DNA of 64,000 bases, from contig NZ_JACYOT010000016.1 in the NCBI RefSeq assembly GCF_014858005.1, positions 57,362 through 121,361 of the forward strand. The letters run 5' to 3'. The first letter of the stretch is position 1, and every line of letters begins with the position of its first letter. Shown here in pieces: positions 36,501 through 42,652 of the stretch. The position numbers were made by a program, and so were the translations under genes. Below the pieces are notes generated by a model that did not search any database, was not told the DNA's origin, and saw only the letters and a program-made list of their open reading frames with translations. Source of the DNA: Propioniciclava soli. Lineage in GTDB: Bacteria > Actinomycetota > Actinomycetes > Propionibacteriales > Propionibacteriaceae.

Positions 36501-37160
36501 CGCGGCGATGACGACGGCCTTGCGGGCCACCTCGGCCTGCCGGCCCAGCGGCTTGAGCTGGCGGCGGATCTCGGCGATGAGGTCGGAGAGCCGGTCGAGG
36601 TTGGCCTGCGTGGCGTCCAGCTTGCGGAGCGCCTTCTCCTTGCGCTTGCGGTGCTTCAGGACGCCGGCCGCCTCCTCGATGAAGCCGCGCCGCACCTCGG
36701 GGGTGGCCTGCAGGATCGTGTCGAGCTGCCCCTGGCCGACGATGACGTGCATCTCGCGGCCGATCCCGGAGTCGCTGAGGAGTTCCTGCACGTCGAGCAA
36801 CCGGGCCGACGCGCCGTTGATGGCGTACTCCGAGCCGCCGGAGCGGAACATCGTGCGGCTGATCGTCACCTCGGTGTACTCGATCGGCAGGGCGCCGTCG
36901 CTGTTGTCGATGGTGAGGCTGACCTCCGCGCGGCCGAGCGGTGCGCGTCCGGACGTGCCGGCGAAGATGACGTCCTCCATCTTGCCGCCGCGCAGCGTCT
37001 TGACCCCCTGCTCCCCCATCACCCAGCTGAGGGCGTCCACGACGTTGGACTTCCCGGAGCCGTTGGGGCCCACGACGCACGTGATGCCGGGCTCGAACTG
37101 CAGCGTCGTCGCCGAGGCGAACGACTTGAATCCGCGCAGCGTCAGGGCCTTCAGGTACAC
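33570..37160 (-). CDS. smc: Chromosome segregation protein SMC
   Basis: 1196 aa from GTG 37160 (TAAGGT 6 nt upstream, probably leaderless). N-terminal half ATPase with Walker A 'GPNGSGKSNVVDAL' at residues 31-44; two long coiled coils (about 170-500 and 680-1010) rich in Ala/Glu/Arg; a hinge near 505-660 with 'GVLGSVAALVSVEPGYE' and 'AWYAAGGS'; and a C-terminal half with the signature 'LSLLSGGERSLVAVAFLVAL' and Walker B 'FYILDEVEAALDDVN'. It compacts and segregates the chromosome with ScpA/ScpB. Very large open frames on the opposite strand here are GC-driven shadows. Confidence 0.97.
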   Translation of the reverse strand: MYLKALTLRGFKSFASATTLQFEPGITCVVGPNGSGKSNVVDALSWVMGEQGVKTLRGGKMEDVIFAGTSGRAPLGRAEVSLTIDNSDGALPIEYTEVTISRTMFRSGGSEYAINGASARLLDVQELLSDSGIGREMHVIVGQGQLDTILQATPEVRRGFIEEAAGVLKHRKRKEKALRKLDATQANLDRLSDLIAEIRRQLKPLGRQAEVARKAVVIAAELRDARARLLADDYVMASLALESDLAAEAEIRTRRTNVEAALEAARAAEAEAEDAVRAAVPSLNRAQETWYALAGLRERAASMAAIAAERVRNASNVTVEDRRGRDPGAIEAEAAQIREAEADLAGVVAERADALRAATQERERLEAAHAAAEKQYAAQLRAIADRREGLARLAGEVKSLTSRAESAQAEAGRLRAAAEEARGRAEQARRRFTQLETELGGVTEGEAGLDEAYARAEAARTEAADAVERLRTEEQQAGAERGALTARLEGLRVGLDRKDGSGALLAAQGTLAGVLGSVAALVSVEPGYESAVAAALGNAAEAVAVADPDAAVAAFAHLKAEDLGRAGLLLGAGTDAAAPAGAEADAARSAWPGLPGGARYAVDVVDAEPALRPALTRLLRKVAVVDDLAAARALVGGLPDVGAVTREGDLLSAWYAAGGSASQPSLIEVQAAVDEASARLEQVQADVERLTFARSRAATALDEATAASEAALARLHESDAQYSALAEELGRLNQTARAALAEAERQDAAVLRAETTQASHADALAELTDRLERAQETTEVDHADPTERDELARETARARQVEMDARLGLRTEEERARALAGRADALTRAAHAERQARERARVRRDQLRAEAEVARAASAAVEHLQGVIAASAEAAGRERRAADERRIEADRRVVDARQRSRDLGREFEQLIDTAHRDELARAEQRMRVESLAEKALAELGLEAAVLADEYGPDQPIPVLTHPDGRAIGEDEEHPEPRPFVREEQEKRLRVAQRNLDVLGRVNPLALEEFEAMSERHAFLAEQLDDLRRTRADLLGIIEEVDARVEQVFAEAYADVEAAFEHSFSRLFPGGEGRLVLTEPGSWLTTGVDVEARPAGKKVKRLSLLSGGERSLVAVAFLVALFKARPSPFYILDEVEAALDDVNLGRLLGIYEELRENSQMLVITHQKRTMEIADALYGVTMREDGVSTVISQRLRQT

Positions 37161-37166
37161 ACGGTC

Positions 37167-37172
37167 ACCTTA
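37167..37172 (-). promoter_or_regulatory. -10 box TAAGGT for leaderless smc
   Basis: TAAGGT on the minus strand ends 6 nt before the smc GTG. Confidence 0.6.
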
Positions 37173-37192
37173 CGGGGCGCAGGGCCGCACGC

Positions 37193-37759
37193 TCAGCGGC
37201 CGAGCCGGGCGTGGTGGCGGCGGCGGACGACGCGGAACGTCCACAGCTTGTTGACCACGAAGTTGATCGGCATGACGAGCACGATCTGGATGAGCTGGGC
37301 CCAGTAGAGGCGCTTGGTCCACCACGGGCCGTCGTCGGTGAAGAAGCCGGCACTGAGGTAGAGCGGGGAGTTCTCGTTGCGGAGGGCGAACAGGATGACG
37401 AAACCCACGAGCTGGGCCGCCGCCCCCACCGTGAGGAACGGGAGGAGCTCGGTCAGGAACGGGGCGCGCGCGCCCTGGTGCCGAAACGTCCAGGCGCGGT
37501 TCGCCAGGAAGTTGACGAGGTTGGCCACCAGGAACGCGATGCCGGCGTACACGATGTAGTAGCGCAGCGCCCGATCGGTGCCCGGAACCGGGATGAAGGC
37601 ATCGGTGTCGGCCACCCCGAACACGTGGACGCCGATGTTGTGGCAGAGCGCCACCACCAGCAGGTTGACCGCGACGCCGGACGCGCCCACGAGCCCGAAC
37701 TTCACGAACTCGCGCGCGCTGTTGCCCCAGCGGGTGTTGAGGCTCTGCCAGGTGCTCAC
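37193..37759 (-). CDS. GtrA-family membrane protein
   Basis: 188 aa from GTG 37759, which overlaps the mutM stop (GTGA); GTG 37765 is possible. Four hydrophobic helices with the GtrA signature 'FVKFGLVGASGVAVNLLV' at the start and 'FLVANLVNFLANRAWTFR' and 'VVNKLWTFRVV' after helices 3 and 4. GtrA-like proteins are thought to flip or assist translocation of polyprenyl-linked sugars. It is an unusual guest between mutM and smc. No glycosyltransferase is adjacent. Confidence 0.85.
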   Translation of the reverse strand: MSTWQSLNTRWGNSAREFVKFGLVGASGVAVNLLVVALCHNIGVHVFGVADTDAFIPVPGTDRALRYYIVYAGIAFLVANLVNFLANRAWTFRHQGARAPFLTELLPFLTVGAAAQLVGFVILFALRNENSPLYLSAGFFTDDGPWWTKRLYWAQLIQIVLVMPINFVVNKLWTFRVVRRRHHARLGR

Positions 37760-38613
37760 GAACACGAGATCCTATCCCCGCCCCGCTGTGGCTGGCATGT
37801 GGGGCACCTGTGGGAACTGCGGTTGGTGAACGCCTCCCGCACGATGGGCGTGCCACACCGGCGACACGGCTGACCGGTGCGGCCGTACACGTCCAACGAC
37901 CGGTCGAAGTATCCCGACTCGCCGTTGACATGGACGTACAGCGCGTCGAACGAGCTGCCCCCCTGGGCCAGGGCCTCGGTCATGACCGCGCGGGCGACCT
38001 CCAGCACGCGGCGCACGGACGCCGCCCCGAGCGTCTCGGCCGGGGTCTCGCCGTGGACGCCGGCCCGCCACAGCGCCTCGTCGGCGTAGATGTTGCCGAT
38101 GCCGCTGACCACCGTCTGGTCGAGCAGCACCCGTTTGATGGCGCTGCGCTTGCCTGCGACCCGCTCCACCACGGCGTCGAGATCCAGCTCAGGATCGAAG
38201 AGGTCGCGGGCGATGTGGGCGATCTCGCGGGGCAGCTCCGCCCCGTCTGTGGCCAGCGAGAGGCCACCGAACATGCGCTGGTCGACGAAGCGCAGCTCGC
38301 TCCCGCCCAGGTCGACCACCACGCGCGCGTGCTTCTGCAAGGGGGCGCCGGGGGCGTCCACCCGGAACTGGCCGCTCATGCCGAGGTGCGCCAGGACGGC
38401 GTCGCCGTCGGTCAGCGGCAGCCACAGGTACTTGCCGCGACGGCGCGGCACGGCGAACGTGCGCCCCACCAGGGTGGCGGCGAAGGCGTCCGCACCGGCG
38501 AGGTGCCGCCGGACCGGGCGGGGGTGCAGCACCCGGACCGCCTCGATGCGGCGTCCGGTCACCACGGGTTCGAGACCCGCCCGGACGGTCTCGACCTCCG
38601 GCAGCTCAGGCAC
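37756..38613 (-). CDS. mutM: Formamidopyrimidine-DNA glycosylase
   Basis: 285 aa. Starts 'MPELPEVETVRAGL', so the catalytic N-terminal Pro and Glu are present after Met removal. The conserved Lys is in 'RRGKYLWL'. Helix-two-turn-helix region 'RVLLDQTVVSGIGNIYADEALW'. The C-terminal zinc finger uses 'CRRCGTPI' and 'CPTC' near residues 253-273. It removes 8-oxoguanine and other oxidised purines and cleaves the abasic site. It lies 18 nt after rnc, in the usual rnc-mutM-smc order. Confidence 0.96.
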   Translation of the reverse strand: MPELPEVETVRAGLEPVVTGRRIEAVRVLHPRPVRRHLAGADAFAATLVGRTFAVPRRRGKYLWLPLTDGDAVLAHLGMSGQFRVDAPGAPLQKHARVVVDLGGSELRFVDQRMFGGLSLATDGAELPREIAHIARDLFDPELDLDAVVERVAGKRSAIKRVLLDQTVVSGIGNIYADEALWRAGVHGETPAETLGAASVRRVLEVARAVMTEALAQGGSSFDALYVHVNGESGYFDRSLDVYGRTGQPCRRCGTPIVREAFTNRSSHRCPTCQPQRGGDRISCS

Positions 38614-38631
38614 GGGGGCTCGCCACCGGGC

Positions 38632-39348
38632 TCAGACGGTCTCGGTGACGGCGAAGGCGGCCGTCAGCGCCGCGTGCGCCTGCTCGGCCGCGCCCTGCTC
38701 GGCCATCTTCTTCGAGCGTGCCACGGACGCGGGGAAGTTCGAGTCGCCGACGATCGCGACCGCCTCGAACCGCTTGTCGTGGTCGGGGCCGGTGGAGGTG
38801 TGGGAATAGCGGGGAACCGGGAGGCCGTGCGCCGCGCACAGTTCCTGCAGCGCGGTCTTCCAGTCCATCGTGACCCCGGTCGCCGTGGCCTTGGCCACCA
38901 GCGGATCCATGATGTGGTGGACGAAGGAGTCGGCGGCGTCGCGGCCCCCGGAGAGGAACACCGCGGCGATGAGGGCCTCGGTCGCATCGGCGAGGATCGA
39001 GTCCTTGTCGCCCCCGCCCGTCGAGCTCTCGCCCTTGCCGAGCAGCAGGTGCGCGCCCAGCCCCATGCTGCGGGCGACATCGGCCAGCGCGTAGGTGTTG
39101 ACCACGGCCGATCGCTTCTTCGCCAAGACGCCCTCGGCGTCGTCGGGGTACAGCCGGTAGAGGTGCTCGGTGACGACGATGCCCAGCACGGCGTCGCCCA
39201 GGAACTCCAGACGCTCGTTGTGGGGCGTGCCGCCGTTCTCGTAGGCCCAGGAACGGTGCGTCATGGCAAGCCGGAAGAGCTGGGGATCGAGATCGATCCC
39301 CAGCTCGCTGAACGTCTCCAACACGCGGCTCGGCGCCGCGGAGGTCAC
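38632..39348 (-). CDS. rnc: Ribonuclease III
   Basis: 238 aa from GTG 39348, overlapping the rpmF stop (GTGA). The endonuclease domain has the signature '[20 protein letters not shown]' with the catalytic acidic residues, and later '[18 protein letters not shown]' with the second Asp/Glu pair. The dsRNA-binding domain spans about 160-235 ('[20 protein letters not shown]', '[21 protein letters not shown]'). It processes rRNA precursors and structured mRNAs. Length is typical. Confidence 0.96.
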   Translation of the reverse strand: MTSAAPSRVLETFSELGIDLDPQLFRLAMTHRSWAYENGGTPHNERLEFLGDAVLGIVVTEHLYRLYPDDAEGVLAKKRSAVVNTYALADVARSMGLGAHLLLGKGESSTGGGDKDSILADATEALIAAVFLSGGRDAADSFVHHIMDPLVAKATATGVTMDWKTALQELCAAHGLPVPRYSHTSTGPDHDKRFEAVAIVGDSNFPASVARSKKMAEQGAAEQAHAALTAAFAVTETV

Positions 39349-39536
39349 GACTCGACGACCTGCCGACGCGCGCTGCGCGGCCCGTACTGCCCACAGCTCG
39401 GGCAGGCGGTGTGGGGCAGGTGCTTCGCACGGCAGGCGGCGTTGGCGCAGGTCACCAGCGCGGGCGCCTGCGTCTTCCACTGCGCGCGACGGGCACGCGT
39501 GTTGCTGCGAGACATCTTCCGCTTGGGAACAGCCAC
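39345..39536 (-). CDS. rpmF: 50S ribosomal protein L32
   Basis: 63 aa from GTG 39536 with GAGGAG upstream. '[20 protein letters not shown]' is the L32 hallmark. It keeps four cysteines ('[12 protein letters not shown]', '[10 protein letters not shown]'), so it is the zinc-containing (C+) form. It is encoded 33 nt after DUF177 as usual and overlaps rnc. Confidence 0.97.
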   Translation of the reverse strand: MAVPKRKMSRSNTRARRAQWKTQAPALVTCANAACRAKHLPHTACPSCGQYGPRSARRQVVES

Positions 39537-39569
39537 GTCAAACTCCTCGGTTCGTGGGGCCGGAGCCCC

Positions 39570-40115
39570 TCATTCGTCCTTCTCGTCGTCACCCCAGCCG
39601 GCCAGGCTCGCCCATCGCGGATCGACGGACTCCTCGTGGCCGTGGTCGGGATTGTCGTTCAGGTTGACTCCGCAGACGGAGCACAACCCGGCGCAATCGG
39701 GCCGACACAGCGGGATGAACGGCAGTTCCAGCACCACCGCGTCCCGCAGCAGCGGTTCGAGGTCGATCATCTCGGCCTCGACGCGGCTGGCCTCGGCATC
39801 GTCGGGGTCCACGCCCGGGAAGAGAAACAGTTCCTGCAGGTCGACCTCGGCCGAAGCGTCGATCGTCGTCAGGCACCGAGCGCACTCCCCGCGCAGCTGG
39901 ACGCCGGCGGTTCCGGTGGCCAGGACCCCGTCCCCCACTCCCTCGAGCGTCAGGTCGAGGTCGATGGGTGCCGAGGTCGGTACTGCGATCACGTCGTTGC
40001 CGATGCCTTCTGGCGCCGGAACCTCGTGCGCAATCTCCTTGACCGACCCCGCGTGGTGCCCGAATTCGTGAATGTCGAACACGAGCGCGGAACGCGGATC
40101 GATGGAGCGAGCCAT
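39570..40115 (-). CDS. DUF177/YceD-family protein
   Basis: 181 aa from ATG 40115 with AAGGAG upstream. The family accompanies rpmF in most bacteria and affects 23S rRNA or ribosome assembly. Cysteine pairs 'CARCLTT' near residue 78 and 'CRPDCAGLCSVCG' near 140 suggest a metal-bound fold. The C-terminus is acidic. A good promoter (TTGGAC, 18 nt, TAAGGT) precedes it, so this is the likely head of the DUF177-rpmF-rnc-mutM-gtrA operon. Confidence 0.9.
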   Translation of the reverse strand: MARSIDPRSALVFDIHEFGHHAGSVKEIAHEVPAPEGIGNDVIAVPTSAPIDLDLTLEGVGDGVLATGTAGVQLRGECARCLTTIDASAEVDLQELFLFPGVDPDDAEASRVEAEMIDLEPLLRDAVVLELPFIPLCRPDCAGLCSVCGVNLNDNPDHGHEESVDPRWASLAGWGDDEKDE

Positions 40116-40162
40116 GAGAGAACTCCTTCACCTGGGCACGACAACGTCATCACCGAGGGTCA

Positions 40163-40192
40163 ACCTTACCTGCCCCGCCCGTCGCCGTCCAA
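40163..40192 (-). promoter_or_regulatory. Promoter of DUF177-rpmF-rnc-mutM operon
   Basis: On the minus strand TTGGAC (40187-40192) and TAAGGT (40163-40168) are separated by 18 nt. The leader would be about 40 nt and include the AAGGAG ribosome site of the DUF177 gene. Confidence 0.6.
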
Positions 40193-40235
40193 CCAGACCT
40201 GCGCCCCTGGGCGACCCCACGCGGGCCTCGACGCG

Positions 40236-40709
40236 TCAGCCCGCCACCTTGGCCCGGATGCGTCGATGGACGCCCTCGGGCACGAACTGACCCACGTCGC
40301 CGCCGAGCCGCGCGATCTCGCGGACCATCGTGGAGCTGATGTGGGCAACCGCCGAGGAGGTGGGCAGGCAGATCGTCTCGATGCCCGTCATGGCGTGGTT
40401 CATCTGCGACATCTGGAGTTCGAACTCGAAGTCGCTGGCGAATCGCAGCCCCTTCACGATGACGTCCACCCCCTCGTCGGCGCAGAAGTCGACGAGCAGC
40501 CCCGAGATCGGCTTCACGGTGACGTTGGCGAGGCCGCCGGTGGCCTCGGCGAGGATCGCGACGCGCTCGTCGGGGTCGAACAGGTAGTTCTTGGCGCTGT
40601 TGCGCCCGACTGCGACGACGACGTCGTCGAAGAGCGCTGCCGCGCGCGTGATGATGTCGAGGTGGCCGAGCGTGGCCGGGTCGAACGAGCCGGGGCAGAT
40701 CGCCCTCAC
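40236..40709 (-). CDS. coaD: Phosphopantetheine adenylyltransferase
   Basis: 157 aa from GTG 40709, overlapping the rsmD stop (GTGA). The nucleotidyltransferase motif 'CPGSFDPATLGHLDIITRA' contains T/HxGH as TLGH, and the C-terminal 'SSTMVREIARLGGDV' is the ISSTxVRE motif. It joins 4'-phosphopantetheine to AMP in CoA synthesis. Length is normal and the rsmD-coaD pairing is standard. Confidence 0.96.
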   Translation of the reverse strand: MRAICPGSFDPATLGHLDIITRAAALFDDVVVAVGRNSAKNYLFDPDERVAILAEATGGLANVTVKPISGLLVDFCADEGVDVIVKGLRFASDFEFELQMSQMNHAMTGIETICLPTSSAVAHISSTMVREIARLGGDVGQFVPEGVHRRIRAKVAG

Positions 40710-41299
40710 GCGTCCTCCTTGGTTGCGAAGTACAGGGTCGTCTCACCGTAGCGCCGATGCCAGCGACGCCCAAGGACGTCCGGCCACGCGAAGGGGGCGT
40801 CCCGGGTGGCCCGCTCGGCCACGACGAGCCCGTCCTCGGCGAGCCACGCCTCCACCACGCGCTCCACCTGGGCGGTCAGCGTGGCATTCGCCACGTCGTA
40901 GGGCGGGTCGAACCACACGATGTCGAAGGGGCTCCCCTGGCCGGCGCCGTCGCCGGCCAGATGCGTGTCGACCGAGGCGGCCACCACGGTCACGTCCAGA
41001 CCCGTGGTGCGCACGTTCCCCCGAGCGAGGTGCGCCGTGGCGCGGTCGCGCTCGACCGCGGTCACGGGAGCGGCCCCGCGCGAGGCGGCCTCCAGCGCCA
41101 CCCCCGCCGTCCCGGCGTAGAGGTCGAGGAAGCTGAAGCGGTCCAGCATCGTCTCCGCCGGCTCCCCGGTCGTGCCCGCCCAGTCGGCGATCAGGTTGAA
41201 GGCCGACTCACGCACCCGGTCCGACGTCGGGCGAGTACGGGCGTGGGCCGGGGTGGCGAGCTTGCGCCCGCCGGCCCGGCCGGCGATGATCCGGCTCAT
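40706..41299 (-). CDS. rsmD: 16S rRNA (guanine-966-N2)-methyltransferase RsmD
   Basis: 197 aa from ATG 41299, 7 nt after TACCCT, so probably leaderless. Class I AdoMet methyltransferase: 'MSRIIAGRAGGRKL' and 'TRPTSDRVRESAFNLI' are RsmD hallmarks, 'FLDLYAGTAGVALEAASRGA' is motif I and 'IVWFDPPYDV' is the catalytic (D/N)PPY motif. It methylates G966 of 16S rRNA. Confidence 0.95.
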   Translation of the reverse strand: MSRIIAGRAGGRKLATPAHARTRPTSDRVRESAFNLIADWAGTTGEPAETMLDRFSFLDLYAGTAGVALEAASRGAAPVTAVERDRATAHLARGNVRTTGLDVTVVAASVDTHLAGDGAGQGSPFDIVWFDPPYDVANATLTAQVERVVEAWLAEDGLVVAERATRDAPFAWPDVLGRRWHRRYGETTLYFATKEDA

Positions 41300-41306
41300 T
41301 TCCGTC

Positions 41307-41312
41307 AGGGTA
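41307..41312 (-). promoter_or_regulatory. -10 box TACCCT for leaderless rsmD
   Basis: TACCCT on the minus strand ends 7 nt before ATG 41299. Confidence 0.5.
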
Positions 41313-41370
41313 GTCGCCCGTCCCCCTCCCCACGTGCTCCTCACGTCCCCCGGTGTCAGCAGCTGCCCTC

Positions 41371-41415
41371 TCCGCACCCCTCATCTCCGCACCCCTCATC
41401 TCCGTACCCCTCATC
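41371..41415. repeat. 15-bp tandem repeat, three copies
   Basis: TCCGCACCCCTCATC occurs at 41371-41385 and 41386-41400, and with one change at 41401-41415; a decayed fourth copy follows. It lies between divergent rsmD and the flavin-binding-like gene. The unit is a multiple of three and is open in the frame of the downstream gene, but no ribosome site supports translation. Confidence 0.8.
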
Positions 41416-41475
41416 TCCACAACTCTTCTCCGCAACGCCGTGCGGGCTGCCCCCGGGGGCGGCACGATGGTTCCC

Positions 41476-41913
41476 ATGAGCCCGCCTGACGCGAACCCGG
41501 TCACCTTCCTCGACGACGACGCAGCGTGGGACGAGTTGCGGACGCACGCCGTGGGGCGCCTCGCCGTGAGCCTGGGTGGCGAGCCCGAGATCTTCCCGGT
41601 GAACTTCGCCGTGGACGGCCGCTCCCTGGTCTTCCGCACCGCCGAGGGCAGCAAGCTGCTGGCCGCCACGCTCGGTGGGGTGGGCGCTCTGGAGGTCGAC
41701 CGCTTCGACGACTCCACAGGCACCAGCGTGATCGCCCGGGGCCCCCTGGCCGAGATGGAGGGCGCCCAGGCCCTCGCACAGGCCGAAGAACTACCCCTGC
41801 GCTCGTGGGTCGGCACGGTCAAGTCGCACTACGTCCGGCTGGACGTGACCCAGATCAGCGGTCGCCGCTTCACCTTCGGAGACGCTCCGGAGGATTTCCA
41901 CCCCCTCGGCTGA
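41476..41913 (+). CDS. Pyridoxamine 5'-phosphate oxidase-like flavin-binding protein
   Basis: 145 aa from ATG 41476; ATG 41467 is an alternative. Small split-barrel protein: 'AWDELRTHAVGRLAVSLGG', 'PEIFPVNFAVDGRSLVFRT' and 'EGSKLLAATLGGVGALEVDRFD' match the FMN- or F420-binding PNPOx-like group common in actinobacteria. The specific reaction is unknown and it need not act on vitamin B6. A weak CACGAT box 7 nt before the ATG could give a leaderless transcript. Confidence 0.83.
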   Translation: MSPPDANPVTFLDDDAAWDELRTHAVGRLAVSLGGEPEIFPVNFAVDGRSLVFRTAEGSKLLAATLGGVGALEVDRFDDSTGTSVIARGPLAEMEGAQALAQAEELPLRSWVGTVKSHYVRLDVTQISGRRFTFGDAPEDFHPLG

Positions 41914-41957
41914 CGGCCCGCCCCTCCCCCCGCTCCCCGGGCCACTCCACCGGGGAG

Positions 41958-41995
41958 ACTGTCGAACTGATCCAACAACGGATCACTTCGACAGT
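41958..41995. repeat. 16-bp imperfect inverted repeat before the XRE gene
   Basis: Arms 41958-41973 and 41980-41995 pair at 15 of 16 positions around AACAAC. The arm contains ACTGTCGAA and TGATCC. It begins 45 bp after the flavin-binding-like stop and ends 82 bp before the XRE start. It may be a terminator for the first or an operator for the second. Confidence 0.65.
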
Positions 41996-42077
41996 GCTGT
42001 GGGCGCACAGACCCGGCCAGGAAAGTGCTGGGTGGCCGTCGCAAAAAACTGTCGGACCCGAGCGGCAGACTGCCCAC

Positions 42078-42611
42078 ATGGACACCGACGACGTTCCCGC
42101 CACCATTCGGCGCGTCCGGCGCGAGGCCGACCTGAGCCAACGTGGTCTCGCCCAGGCGCTCGGGGTTGGCCAGGCCACCATCGCACGGTGGGAAACGGGG
42201 CAAACCGAACCGACCATCTCGCAATACCGCCGGCTGCTGGCACTGGCGGACATCACCGTGACGCTCACGGCGCCCGTGGAGCGAGCGACGCGACCCCTGA
42301 CGTGGGAAGCCCCGCGCGACCGGGCCGGTCGGCTGCGCCCGGCCCACCTCGACCTGATCGATGATCGCGACGCGTTCAGTGGGGAGCCCTGGATCCGTGC
42401 TCCGCACCGCCGCGGGCGCGACGAGCGCCGCAGGCGCACCGGGATCCGGCCCGACGACCACCCCGCGCTGACGGATCTGGTCGAGCAGCGCGCCGCGCGG
42501 GCCGCGGCCAACCGCGCACGGCTGCGGGAGTTCATGGCGGCCAGCCCCGGAGCGACGGCGCCGCGCAGCAGCTGGGTGATCCCGCACACCCAGCCGCCAC
42601 CGTGGACCTGA
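42078..42611 (+). CDS. XRE-family helix-turn-helix regulator
   Basis: 177 aa from ATG 42078. Residues 9-60 form an HTH_3 domain ('ADLSQRGLAQALGVGQATIARWETG', HTH core, shown in part) with the typical 'EPTISQYRRLLALADI' end. The C-terminal 110 residues are Arg/Ala-rich without a recognised domain ('HRRGRDERRRRTG', 'LTDLVEQRAARAAANRARL'). Toxin or prophage partners are absent. It ends 41 bp before the convergent recG. The inverted repeat at 41958 is a candidate own operator. Confidence 0.85.
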   Translation: MDTDDVPATIRRVRREADLSQRGLAQALGVGQATIARWETGQTEPTISQYRRLLALADITVTLTAPVERATRPLTWEAPRDRAGRLRPAHLDLIDDRDAFSGEPWIRAPHRRGRDERRRRTGIRPDDHPALTDLVEQRAARAAANRARLREFMAASPGATAPRSSWVIPHTQPPPWT

Positions 42612-42652
42612 GCCCGCACGGACGTGACGCCCGAGGGCTGACGATTGCCGGG

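Noticed and set aside
31845..37307. 1820-residue open frame antisense to ftsY and smc
   Set aside because: Its composition (His/Arg/Gly-rich) and position match a GC-driven shadow; the opposite strand encodes complete FtsY and SMC.
41353..41475. N-terminal extension of the flavin-binding-like protein across the 15-bp repeats
   Set aside because: Open in frame, but there is no ribosome site and the family's usual start matches ATG 41476 or 41467.
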